In this document: positions 15,338 to 23,439 of the stretch, in pieces
Position numbering within the stretch: the stretch's first letter is position 1
How the letters are laid out: every line of letters begins with the position of its first letter
Origin: Gardnerella kenyensis
GTDB taxonomy: Bacteria > Actinomycetota > Actinomycetes > Actinomycetales > Bifidobacteriaceae
Reading direction: 5' to 3'
Length of the DNA: 30,840 bases
Assembly (NCBI GenBank): GCA_003585735.1
Contig: NQOH01000001.1
Span: forward strand, 589,903 to 620,742
Position numbers and translations under genes: made by a program
Notes under the pieces: model-generated
What the model saw: the letters and a program-made list of their open reading frames with translations, nothing else
What the model was told of the DNA's origin: nothing
The model's database searches: none

Positions 15338-16340
15338 ACAGCATTAGCACATTCATTATTATAGAAATAATCAAAAATGCTATTACGCCAATGCTTCCGT
15401 AAAGCGATTTGCGCCCGTCTTTTTTAGAAAGCTCGTTTGGCGCGTCAAAGAATACCAAATACTTGCGGCGACGAACCAGCAAAATTATGCCAATCACCAG
15501 CATTGCGAGCATAAACATTCCGTAAATTCCAGCTAGCACGAAACCGATTGGCATTTTCGACAATTCCTGATTCGTAAGCTTATCAACGTCTATCATATTT
15601 CCGCTTGCATCCACCAGCTGCTTTTCCAGCCACAGCGCAACCACGCTTCCTTGGAAATTCACCAGCATGTGTAGCAAAATGTTGTAGCGCAATTTAGACG
15701 TACGCGCGTACATGTATCCAAAAACAAGACCAAGCCCAAAAGCGTAGAAGAATTGGAAAATATTCATATGGAATAGCGCAAATGCGAGCGCCGAAAATAC
15801 AATAGCTCGCTTTTCGCCGTACACGCGCAAACGCCCAAGTATTTGCTTTCTAAAAAGCCATTCTTCAACAATCGGCGCAATAATTACCACGAATAAAATT
15901 GTTTCCCACAAATCTCCGGATGCAACGATGTCGGAAACTCGATTTTCTGCTTTTCCGGCAGTAAGAAGTAGTGCTAAAGCGATTCCAACGAAGTTTCCAA
16001 CGTACATAATTGGTATGCTTACTGCGAAGAATCCGCCAAATTGACGCAATTTCATTGTGAATTGTTTGGTTTCAACAATAGGCACTTTGCGCATAACAAG
16101 TATCGCTATCGGAAGCGCTACTAAATATTGCGAAATATCCGAAATTAGCATTGTGCCGAGCGAATTGCTGATTACATTTTTAGGCATAAATAGCGAGTAG
16201 CATATGCCGAGAGCGTACGCTATAGCAATCCACACGACCAGCAGCAGGCATAATGACATGCCAACAGTTCCTTGGCGCTTGCGTGCCATTAAATACGTAT
16301 CGTCATGTTGCAAATCTTGCAAATCTTGCGAATCTTGCAT
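15330..16340 (-). CDS. CPBP-family intramembrane glutamic protease
   Basis: A membrane protein of the CAAX protease/bacteriocin-processing (Abi, PF02517-type) family with about eight hydrophobic segments in 336 residues. The catalytic motifs are present: EEWLFR (E-E-x-x-x-R, about residue 160), FALFHMN (F-x-x-x-H, about 189) and HMLVNF (H-x-x-x-N, about 224). An Asp/Gln-rich N-terminus (MQDSQDLQDLQHDD) precedes the first membrane segment. Members cleave prenylated-type or bacteriocin/leader substrates or protect against bacteriocins; the substrate here is unknown and no bacteriocin gene is nearby. The ATG is preceded by AAGGA. It lies between ddl and hom, all leftward. Confidence 0.87.
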   Translation of the reverse strand: MQDSQDLQDLQHDDTYLMARKRQGTVGMSLCLLLVVWIAIAYALGICYSLFMPKNVISNSLGTMLISDISQYLVALPIAILVMRKVPIVETKQFTMKLRQFGGFFAVSIPIMYVGNFVGIALALLLTAGKAENRVSDIVASGDLWETILFVVIIAPIVEEWLFRKQILGRLRVYGEKRAIVFSALAFALFHMNIFQFFYAFGLGLVFGYMYARTSKLRYNILLHMLVNFQGSVVALWLEKQLVDASGNMIDVDKLTNQELSKMPIGFVLAGIYGMFMLAMLVIGIILLVRRRKYLVFFDAPNELSKKDGRKSLYGSIGVIAFLIISIIMNVLMLFS

Positions 16341-16410
16341 ACCTGTTCCTTTTTGTTATTTTCGAAATTGCTTTCGCGGCTATTTCTATTATTCTGCGCT
16401 TATTTCTTTT

Positions 16411-16450
16411 ATTGCAATTATTTATTTTATTGCAATTATTTATTTTATTT
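16411..16450. repeat. 18-bp tandem duplication upstream of the CPBP gene
   Basis: ATTGCAATTATTTATTTT occurs twice in a row (16411-16428, 16429-16446), with a partial third copy. It lies in the 124-base AT-rich spacer between ddl and the protease gene. Confidence 0.7.
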
Positions 16451-16464
16451 CGCGCCAGATTTAC

Positions 16465-17607
16465 TTACTTCAGCACTCCTTCAATAAGCTTTGTGATTAA
16501 ATCACTATAGCTTATTCCGGTTGCTTCCCACGCTTTTGGATACATGGAGATTGGCGTAAATCCAGGCATTGTGTTGATTTCGTTAAGAATTACGCGCCCG
16601 TCTTTAGTTACGAAAGAATCCACTCGGCTAAGTCCACGTCCGTCTACCGCTTTAAACGCTGCGAGCGCAGTTTTGCGCACGCGCTCTAAAGTTTCTTCCG
16701 GCAAGTTCGCTGGAACTTCCACGTGAGAAGCCGCAGAATCCATGTATTTGCTGTCAAAATCGTAGAACTGGTCTTCGCCAGCCTGGCGCTTGTCTAGCAC
16801 AACTTCTCCAGGCCAGCTGGCTTTCGGCTCTTCGCCATCGCGCGCTGCAAGAACTGCGCACTCGATTTCTCGCGCGTCAATTCCCTGCTCTACCAACACT
16901 CGCCAATCGTGCTTCGAAGCCTCAAAAACGGCTTCTGCTAAGGCTTTAGCATCGCGCGATTCAACTTTTGTAACGCCAAAACTAGATCCTGCTCGGCTTG
17001 GCTTTACAAAAAGCGGATACTCAAGTTTTGCATCTTCAACTTGCGTAAGAATTTCGTTTGCGTACGCGTCGAAGTGATTTGCCGCATCGCTTTCAAACTT
17101 GCGCGCATCCAGTGCAATTCCAGGCGCAACATTAATTCCTGCAGCTTTAAAAAGTTGCTTTGCGTAATACTTATCCATGCACGCAGCCGAAGCCAGCACT
17201 CCGCAACCAACGTATGGAACTTGCATCATTTCTAGCAAGCCTTGCAGAGTGCCGTCTTCGCCGTTTGGACCGTGAAGAACTGGGAAAACTGCGTCAATAT
17301 GACCCAAACTCGTAAGCGTACCGTCGGCTTCGCGCACTAAGAATCCGTCAGCTCCCTTTGCTGGGTCAAGCACAACATCGCGCGTTTCCGCGGTTTTTGT
17401 GATTACCGGCAGCTCGCCTTCGTCCATGCGGAAGTTGCGCGGATCTTCGCCACCAACAATCCACTCGCCTTGCTTTGTGATTGCAATTCGCAAAATCTCA
17501 AATCGACTTTCGTCTACAGCACTGAGCACTCCAGCAGCAGATATGCAAGAAATCGAATGTTCGTCTGCTTTACCGCCATACAAGAACACTACACGCTTTT
17601 TCGTCAT
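16465..17607 (-). CDS. ddl: D-alanine-D-alanine ligase
   Basis: Ddl joins two D-alanines with ATP for peptidoglycan precursors in the cytosol. The 380-residue ATP-grasp protein shows the N-terminal VVFLYGGKADEHSISCISA, VPYVGCGVLASAACMDKY, the ATP-grasp segment PLFVKPSRAGSSFGV, the omega-loop FYDFDSKYMD, and the metal-binding end ILNEINTMPGFTPISMYPK. The Tyr-containing omega-loop fits a dipeptide-forming enzyme rather than a D-Ala-D-Lac ligase. Length is normal for the VanA-like long form of Ddl. AAGGA lies six bases before the ATG. It is in line with gpsA and the acyltransferase upstream, a cell-envelope group; the spacer to gpsA holds 10-bp tandem repeats. Confidence 0.96.
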   Translation of the reverse strand: MTKKRVVFLYGGKADEHSISCISAAGVLSAVDESRFEILRIAITKQGEWIVGGEDPRNFRMDEGELPVITKTAETRDVVLDPAKGADGFLVREADGTLTSLGHIDAVFPVLHGPNGEDGTLQGLLEMMQVPYVGCGVLASAACMDKYYAKQLFKAAGINVAPGIALDARKFESDAANHFDAYANEILTQVEDAKLEYPLFVKPSRAGSSFGVTKVESRDAKALAEAVFEASKHDWRVLVEQGIDAREIECAVLAARDGEEPKASWPGEVVLDKRQAGEDQFYDFDSKYMDSAASHVEVPANLPEETLERVRKTALAAFKAVDGRGLSRVDSFVTKDGRVILNEINTMPGFTPISMYPKAWEATGISYSDLITKLIEGVLK

Positions 17608-17630
17608 TTTTTTCCTTTATATATTTTATT

Positions 17631-17690
17631 TTTGATTATTTTGGATTATTCCGGATTATTTTTAGTTATTTTCGATTATTCCGGATTATT
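17631..17690. repeat. Six 10-bp tandem units upstream of ddl
   Basis: Six successive units of the form (ttt/ccg/ttc)gattatt have a period of exactly 10 bp. They start about 24 bases upstream of the ddl ATG and fill the gpsA-ddl spacer. Confidence 0.75.
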
Positions 17691-17708
17691 TTCAAAAACG
17701 CTTTGTTT

Positions 17709-18704
17709 TTACTCTTCGCAAACATCTTCATCGAAAAGCATTGCAAGCATTTCTTGGCAGGAGATTCCTTCTTCCAGCACGCGAGCCATTGCGCTTGCGA
17801 GCGGAGTTGCAACGCCCAATCGCTTGCCCATTGCCACAACTGCGCTTGTAGTTGGCACGCCTTCCGCAACGCCATTGCTTACGGCGGTTGCTTCTTCAAC
17901 GCTCATGCCTTTGCCAAGATTTGCGCCGAAAGTGTAGTTTCGGCTTAATGGCGATCCGCAAGTTGCAACTAAATCGCCAAAGCCTGCAAGACCTGCAAAA
18001 GTGCGCGAATCTGCGCCTTCTGCAACTCCCAAAGCCGTCAATTCTGCGAGTCCGCGCGTTTCAATCATAGCCGCCGTGTTCTCGCCGTATCCTGCGCCTC
18101 GAGCCATTCCAACTGCGAGCGCAACCACGTTTTTAAGCGAGCCGCACATTTCTACGCCGATTACGTCGGTTGATACGAATGCTTTAAAGTAGCTGTTTGA
18201 GCAAGCCTTTGCAACTACTTCCGCCTGATGCTTTTCTGCGCAAGCAACTACTGCTGCAGCCGGATGGCGAGATGCAACTTCCTTGCTTAAGTTTGGTCCG
18301 GAAAGTGCAGCGAAACGGTTGCGCGGTAAGTTCAATGCTTCGCACACAACTTCGTCCATGCGCTTGCCTGTTGTGCGCTCAATGCCTTTCATAAGCGAAA
18401 CAACAATCGCATTTTGTGGAATCAGCCCCACGAATTCTGCTAACGCAATGCGCGCAAACTGTGCCGCAATCGCCACGACTACAATATCCGCGTTCGCCAC
18501 AGCCTCAGCGCGATCCCCAGTTGCCGTCATATTTTCCGGCAATTTTTCTACGCTTGGCAAGCGCACTGCGTTATGATGATGGTCGCGAATTCCTTCGACG
18601 ATTTCCGGCTCGATTGCCCACATCGTTACTTTATTTCCTGCGTCCGCAAGCACCTGTCCAAATGCAGTTCCCCAAGCTCCAGCACCCAACACCGTAACGT
18701 TCAT
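17709..18704 (-). CDS. gpsA: NAD(P)-dependent glycerol-3-phosphate dehydrogenase
   Basis: GpsA makes sn-glycerol-3-phosphate from dihydroxyacetone phosphate for phospholipid synthesis. The 331-residue protein opens with the Rossmann motif VLGAGAWGTAFGQVLADAG, then LMKGIERTTGKRMDEV and AALSGPNLSKEVA. The catalytic region GVEMCGSLKNVVALAVGMARG contains the active-site Lys, and NTAAMIETRGLAEL follows. All expected blocks are present and length is standard. GGCAAGGCG lies upstream of the ATG. The acyltransferase just upstream uses related intermediates, which makes a shared phospholipid role plausible. Confidence 0.97.
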   Translation of the reverse strand: MNVTVLGAGAWGTAFGQVLADAGNKVTMWAIEPEIVEGIRDHHHNAVRLPSVEKLPENMTATGDRAEAVANADIVVVAIAAQFARIALAEFVGLIPQNAIVVSLMKGIERTTGKRMDEVVCEALNLPRNRFAALSGPNLSKEVASRHPAAAVVACAEKHQAEVVAKACSNSYFKAFVSTDVIGVEMCGSLKNVVALAVGMARGAGYGENTAAMIETRGLAELTALGVAEGADSRTFAGLAGFGDLVATCGSPLSRNYTFGANLGKGMSVEEATAVSNGVAEGVPTTSAVVAMGKRLGVATPLASAMARVLEEGISCQEMLAMLFDEDVCEE

Positions 18705-18762
18705 GTTTACGCCTTGCCTTTCGGTTTTAATCCTTATTTTTTGCGACTTTAGTCTTTATTTT

Positions 18763-18805
18763 TGCGGCTTCATAGCTTTTACAGCTTCATAGCTTCATAG
18801 CTTTT
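18763..18805. repeat. TTCATAGCTT repeats upstream of gpsA
   Basis: Four units related to (g)cttcatag(ctttt) follow each other in the 214-base spacer between the acyltransferase and gpsA genes. The remainder of the spacer is AT-rich without a gene. Confidence 0.65.
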
Positions 18806-18918
18806 GTTGCTTTTTACTATTTCTAGTATTTGCGACTAATCACACTATTACGTAATTCTACACACGCCGCTTTACGGGATTTTAAAAAGATACTTTATTT
18901 TATTCTTCTGTATATTTT

Positions 18919-19821
18919 TTATTCTTCAGTAACGCGTTTCATCTGCCTGTAATCGAAATATCCAGCAGGCGCTTTTTCGCCGCGAATTTCTTCCATAATT
19001 TGCGTCATGCGCACTCTAACGCGACGCGCAAGCTCTTCAGCAGATTCTATTGGAGGCATTTCCCCCCAGTTTTCGCTTCCCTTAAGCAAGTCGGCATAAT
19101 CAAGCTGAGTATCGTAGCACATTACAACGTTTTTCTTCGGCCACGGCCACCAGTGGTTAATGCTTGCAGCACCCCACACAACCGCGCAAAATAGCGGAAT
19201 CTGATGCCCTAGCCTGCGAGAGGCTTCGAGCGCAATAATTCCAATTCCCGGCTTCATGCTCATAGGCCATTTTTTAGGGTCGCGCGTTAAAGTGCCTTCT
19301 GGCCAAATGCTTAAAGGCCTTCCGTTTGTGAGGATTTTGATTGATTCTTCCTCAATTTCGCGCGCTTTTCCGCTTCGGCGCGGCACTGATTGCATGCCTA
19401 CTAGCTGGAACCATTTGCCTAAGATTGGCCAGTGCGCAAGTTCTGCTTTTGCCATGTAGCGCGGTCTGCGACCTTGGTGGAATAGTGCTGTCATTGGCAC
19501 GAATACGTCGAACATTGTAACGTGCGTGCAAGCGGTTATGAATACGCCTTCTTCTGGCACGTTTTCTAATCCCCACGCGCGTACTTTTGAGCGTGATCTC
19601 AATACGCGCGATGTTCCTTCGAGCAGTCTTTCTGCGGCTTTAGGATTTTGTGCGTCAATTTCTGCTTGGTTTGGCTTACGTTTGCCGGTTGGATAGTAGT
19701 AGGTTGGGTCAACTAAGTTGTGTGCGTGCGCTAAGCGCTCTACTTGCTCATCGCTGAGTGGTTTTACGGCGCTTCTTGACGAAGGTTTTCCTTTTGATAC
19801 CATACGTCTATTGTGCCGCAC
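18919..19821 (-). CDS. plsC: 1-acylglycerol-3-phosphate acyltransferase family protein
   Basis: A PlsC-like acyltransferase that would add an acyl chain to lysophosphatidate at the membrane. The 300-residue protein has the catalytic H-x4-D box in TACTHVTMFDVFVPM (about residues 91-105), a second block MQSVPRRSGKAREIEEE, and WPEGTLTRDP (the EGT-R block). It lacks an obvious long membrane helix. The N-terminus is basic. The start is taken as GTG at 19821, one base after the stop of the permease gene, which suggests translational coupling; the ATG at 19803 is an alternative without a better ribosome site. The paralogue function (true PlsC or another lysolipid acyltransferase) is not certain. gpsA lies downstream. 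Confidence 0.85.
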   Translation of the reverse strand: MRHNRRMVSKGKPSSRSAVKPLSDEQVERLAHAHNLVDPTYYYPTGKRKPNQAEIDAQNPKAAERLLEGTSRVLRSRSKVRAWGLENVPEEGVFITACTHVTMFDVFVPMTALFHQGRRPRYMAKAELAHWPILGKWFQLVGMQSVPRRSGKAREIEEESIKILTNGRPLSIWPEGTLTRDPKKWPMSMKPGIGIIALEASRRLGHQIPLFCAVVWGAASINHWWPWPKKNVVMCYDTQLDYADLLKGSENWGEMPPIESAEELARRVRVRMTQIMEEIRGEKAPAGYFDYRQMKRVTEE

Positions 19822-19822
19822 G

Positions 19823-20710
19823 CTATAAACCTGCTATAAACCTGCGCTGCGCTATTTTCTTTACGCGCGCCTTCGCAATCAGCCCGTGCTTAGGCGAGCA
19901 CGCCCACGCTAGCACAAAAAGCGCCGTAGCTACCAGCACAATCGTGCCACCTGTTGCAGTATCAAAACTCCACGAAATATACATGCCCACAATCGACGAC
20001 GCACAGCCAATAACCGGTGCCAAAACCATCATTCGAGGCAGCCTATCCGTCAGCAGTCGCGCAGTTGCAGCAGGAGTCACAAGAAGCGCAAGCACAAGCA
20101 CATTTCCAATAATTTGCACGGAAACAACTACAGCAATCGCCACCAAAACGTACAACATTCCGTCTAGCCACGCAACTGGCAATCCCATTGCGCGCGAAGT
20201 TTCGCGATCCATCGACACGCACACAAGCTCTTTGTGGAACATGCTCAAAAGCGTCAAAATAATAAGCCCAGTCACAGCCACAACAGCAATATCAGAATCC
20301 GGAATTCCCGTAATTGAGCCGAAAAGGAAGGATTCCAAAGAGCCTGCGTAGCCCGAAGCTTTTGAGATTATTACGATTCCGAGCGCGAAAGCAGATACGA
20401 AGAATACGCCAATAAATGAGTCTTCGCGAAGCCTACGGTTTTGGCTAAAAATAGATACGATTAGCGCGGTTGCGACTCCTGCGAGCGCGCCGCCAAATAG
20501 CAGATTTCCTTGCAATACGAAGGCGATTGCGAGCCCGGGGAATACAGAGTGCGCTACAGCGTCTCCAATAAACGCCATTCCGCGAAGCACAACGTAGCAT
20601 CCCACGGCTCCGCAAATTACGCTAGAAAGGCAGGCTACAATAAGCGCTTTTAGCAAAAACCAAAGGTCCGGATTTGTTAAGTCTTGTATAAATTCGATTG
20701 GCGATAACAT
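19823..20710 (-). CDS. Metal ABC transporter permease (anchored-repeat type)
   Basis: An ABC-3-type (ZnuB/MntB-like) permease for divalent metal import. The 295 residues form about eight hydrophobic segments, with GCYVVLRGMAFIGDAVAHSVFPG (about residues 37-59) typical of the family, and the segment VSVQIIGNVLVLALLVTPAATARLL near 200-225. It is downstream of the ATPase (12 bases) and of the lipoprotein. The association with proteins carrying the same surface domain matches the actinobacterial 'anchored repeat-type ABC transporter' group. Metal identity (Zn, Mn or Fe) cannot be read directly; the Fur-like operator at 29818 favours Zn or Fe. AGAGG lies ten bases before the ATG. Confidence 0.92.
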   Translation of the reverse strand: MLSPIEFIQDLTNPDLWFLLKALIVACLSSVICGAVGCYVVLRGMAFIGDAVAHSVFPGLAIAFVLQGNLLFGGALAGVATALIVSIFSQNRRLREDSFIGVFFVSAFALGIVIISKASGYAGSLESFLFGSITGIPDSDIAVVAVTGLIILTLLSMFHKELVCVSMDRETSRAMGLPVAWLDGMLYVLVAIAVVVSVQIIGNVLVLALLVTPAATARLLTDRLPRMMVLAPVIGCASSIVGMYISWSFDTATGGTIVLVATALFVLAWACSPKHGLIAKARVKKIAQRRFIAGL

Positions 20711-20722
20711 TTATTTTTACCT

Positions 20723-21520
20723 CTATTTCTGCCCGATTACGCGCTCAACGGCTTGAATAAGCGGATTTTGCGGAGCTACGTGGAAGGTTCGCACCCACTG
20801 TTCAGTTCGCAAATTTTGCGGCTCGTCGTCGCCCACAATAGTGCCGTCAAAAAGCATGATTCTTGAGCACGAATTAATAGAGCCGATTATGTCGTGCGAG
20901 CTCATAAGAATTGCTTCTCCCGACTTTGCTAAATCTAAAAACAGGCTCGTAAGTAGCTCTTGAGTTGGCATATCAAGTCCAGTAAAAGGTTCGTCAAGTA
21001 GCATAAGGCGCGGCTCGCCGGCAAGTGCGCGCGCAACCAGCACGCGTTGACGCTGGCCGCCTGAAAGCTCGCCGATTGTGCGATCTCGAAAATCAGCCAT
21101 TCCTGTGCGCTCAAGAGACGCGAGCGCAATCTCATAATCCTCTTTTTTCGCGCGACGAACGTAACCAATATGCCGAATTCTGCCCATCATCACAACGTCA
21201 AGCACAGAAAGCGGAAAATCCCAAGCAATATCGTGTCTTTGCGGCACGTAACCTACGTAAGATACGCGCGAATTTACACTACTGCCTTCTGCGCAAGGCG
21301 CATGCACTTCCAGCTTTCCGGAGTGAGGGATCAGCCCCATAATTGCGCGGAAAAGCGTCGTTTTTCCGGCACCGTTTGCGCCCAGCAATCCCACGAATTC
21401 GCCGCTTTTAATACTAAACGAAACGTTTTTTACAACAGCGCGACTTGTGTACGACACACTTAAGTTTTGCGCGTTAATAACAGTACTATTTTCGCTAATA
21501 TTTTTATTCATAAGTCCCAT
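20723..21520 (-). CDS. Metal ABC transporter ATP-binding protein
   Basis: The nucleotide-binding subunit of the same importer, 265 residues. It has Walker A GANGAGKTT (about residue 44), Q-loop YVPQRHD (about 93), signature LSGGQRQR (about 154), Walker B LMLLDEPF (about 176) and the switch His in MSSHD. All key residues are present. Two in-frame ATGs lie at 21520 and 21511; neither has a clearly better ribosome site, and the longer is given. An 11-bp repeat (21523-21555) immediately precedes it, overlapping the stop of the substrate-binding gene, so start spacing could depend on that repeat. Confidence 0.95.
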   Translation of the reverse strand: MGLMNKNISENSTVINAQNLSVSYTSRAVVKNVSFSIKSGEFVGLLGANGAGKTTLFRAIMGLIPHSGKLEVHAPCAEGSSVNSRVSYVGYVPQRHDIAWDFPLSVLDVVMMGRIRHIGYVRRAKKEDYEIALASLERTGMADFRDRTIGELSGGQRQRVLVARALAGEPRLMLLDEPFTGLDMPTQELLTSLFLDLAKSGEAILMSSHDIIGSINSCSRIMLFDGTIVGDDEPQNLRTEQWVRTFHVAPQNPLIQAVERVIGQK

Positions 21521-21522
21521 CC

Positions 21523-21555
21523 ACTTCGCTATTACTTCGCTATTACTTCGCTATC
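21523..21555. repeat. Three 11-bp repeats before the ATPase gene
   Basis: ACTTCGCTATT is repeated three times (the last ends C), between the ATPase start at 21520 and the lipoprotein stop at 21554. They occupy the place where the ATPase ribosome site should be. Confidence 0.75.
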
Positions 21556-23317
21556 ACTTCAAACATTTCGCTAAAGAATCCGCGTTCGCTCGCATCATAT
21601 CCGCGTAAGTTCGCACATTCGCGTCGAAAGCGTCACCATAAATTGGGCAAACTTTCACGTGCGCCTCAGCCGCCAGCTCTTTCAGCACGGATGAGCGCGA
21701 AATCAAATTCGGCTCCAAAAATACTGCCGGAATTTCCAAATCGCGCAAAATCTGCGAAAGCCTACGCCTGTCTTGCACACTCGGCTCGCTTGAAGGGTTG
21801 ATTGTTACAAATCCCGCAATATTTACGCCGTAAGCTTTACCTAAGTATGCAAAAGCGTCGTGAGTTGTGACTAAGTTGCGGCGCTCTTTTGGAATTGACG
21901 CAACTTTTTTGCGCATATACGCGTCTACGTCCAGCAGTTTGTTAATATATCGGTCCGCATTTGCGCGATATTTGCGAGCATTTTTAGGGTCGACTTCGCA
22001 CAAGCGGTCCGCAATTGTGCGCACATACGCAATACCATTTTTTACTGACTGCCACAAATGCGGGTCAATATCGCCGTGAACATGCTTTCCAAGAACAGCT
22101 TGCGGAAGCTGATACAACTTTTCGCGAGCGGCACCCAAAAAACGATACCCTTGCTCTGCCGGAATCTCCTTCAATGCATTAGTCGGCACTTCCACAACCA
22201 CATCGCGAGGCGCATAATACACGCGTTTTGGCGCAGCAGAGCGCTTTTCTTGCAAAGTATCCACTCGGTACATAAATCCGCGCGACGCCAAATCGTATGC
22301 TAAATCGGCATGACCTTGATTCAAAACTACGCGAGCGCCACGCTTTTTCGCTATTTTCTGCGCGTTTACGCCAACAGCAAAACGCATTCTTGTATTGCCT
22401 AAGCTTGCAACTCTTGCACCTTGAGCATCTAAAATATCCGCATGCCAGTCAAGCGTGTACTCTCCTGGCTTGCTAAAAGCCCAGCTTAAATGCGTGTGCG
22501 CGTCTGCAGGCAAGTCCACGTGATCGTCGTCGCTGATTCCGTTTGCTGAATTTACGTAAGTTTCTACGCTTCCAAAAGTGCCTGTAAGGTAAGCGAATAA
22601 TGCTCCAGGCCCGCTAACTTTCGTTGCAGTTAAGCGGATTCTGTCGGAGCGCTTCATGTTATATGCATTCGGTTTTATTACGGTTGCGCGTCCTTCTTTT
22701 GTTACTGTAGATGGCGCGTTTGATTGGGAAGATTGTGAAGATTGAGAAGACAGTGAAGACTGCGAAGATTGCGATTCTTTAGAAGATTTCACAGTTGCTG
22801 ATTTCACATTTCCAGCTTCTGCTCCAACTTGCGCAGCCATGCGTTCTGTAGCAAGACCAAGCCAAATCGTATCCAGCGACACGTCTTCAACCATTGGAAT
22901 AATATCCGCCGCATGCTTCACGCTTTCTTCCGCAAGCTCAACATTCGGCACGCCTTTTCGCAAATTCGCGTCCAAAGCGGTAATCACGCCGTGTTCCTCA
23001 AGCATCATGTAGTTGCTAAAAGCCACGTCCGCATACACAACGTCGCGAATTGAGCGCAATCGCGGCTCGTAGGAGTGTGGGTCTGCGTTATCCGGCACAA
23101 TTGCGCTCACGTTTGCAGCGTCTCCTGCCACATTCGCCACCATATCGCGCAAAACGCCTGTAGTTGTAACTACATTAATTCGCCCGTCGCGATGTCCTGC
23201 AAGATTTCCACTATTCGCAGATCCGCACGCACAAAGCGGAATCGTGGTTGCAACAGCCAAAATAGCCGCAATTGCACTCTTCGCGCTTTTTCGTCCTACT
23301 AAATCAATGAATTTCAT
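21554..23317 (-). CDS. Metal-binding lipoprotein with inserted surface-repeat domain
   Basis: The substrate-binding subunit, 587 residues against about 300 for ordinary ZnuA/TroA proteins. The signal peptide ends in PLCAC (lipidated Cys near 31). The ZnuA fold is split. The first lobe (about 48-150) has DPHSYEP with its metal His near 78. Then come a Ser/Gln linker (QSSQSSLSSQSS) and an anchored-repeat domain (about 205-350) with AHTHLSWAFSKPGEY (about 273-287) and NQGHADLAYDL. The second part (about 405-587) resumes with GDIDPHLW, THDAFAYLGKAYG and YGDAFD, the other expected metal ligands. It matches the actinobacterial anchored-repeat substrate-binding type. I infer that the inserted domain docks with the surface proteins upstream. 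It precedes the ATPase and permease in one transcript direction. Confidence 0.9.
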   Translation of the reverse strand: MKFIDLVGRKSAKSAIAAILAVATTIPLCACGSANSGNLAGHRDGRINVVTTTGVLRDMVANVAGDAANVSAIVPDNADPHSYEPRLRSIRDVVYADVAFSNYMMLEEHGVITALDANLRKGVPNVELAEESVKHAADIIPMVEDVSLDTIWLGLATERMAAQVGAEAGNVKSATVKSSKESQSSQSSLSSQSSQSSQSNAPSTVTKEGRATVIKPNAYNMKRSDRIRLTATKVSGPGALFAYLTGTFGSVETYVNSANGISDDDHVDLPADAHTHLSWAFSKPGEYTLDWHADILDAQGARVASLGNTRMRFAVGVNAQKIAKKRGARVVLNQGHADLAYDLASRGFMYRVDTLQEKRSAAPKRVYYAPRDVVVEVPTNALKEIPAEQGYRFLGAAREKLYQLPQAVLGKHVHGDIDPHLWQSVKNGIAYVRTIADRLCEVDPKNARKYRANADRYINKLLDVDAYMRKKVASIPKERRNLVTTHDAFAYLGKAYGVNIAGFVTINPSSEPSVQDRRRLSQILRDLEIPAVFLEPNLISRSSVLKELAAEAHVKVCPIYGDAFDANVRTYADMMRANADSLAKCLK

Positions 23318-23350
23318 TAAATTCTTACCAAACTACAAATCTAAAAATAC

Positions 23351-23430
23351 AATCTTCCGAAATCTTCAGAAATCTTCAGAAATCTTCAGAAATCTTCAGA
23401 AATCTTCCGAAATACAATCTTCCGAAATTC
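23351..23430. repeat. 10-bp tandem repeat before the lipoprotein gene
   Basis: Six exact-length units (AATCTTCAGA four times, flanked by AATCTTCCGA) occupy 23351-23410 and degenerate units follow. They start about 34 bases upstream of the lipoprotein ATG and fill the spacer to the previous stop at 23440. Confidence 0.8.
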
Positions 23431-23439
23431 TTCCGAACG

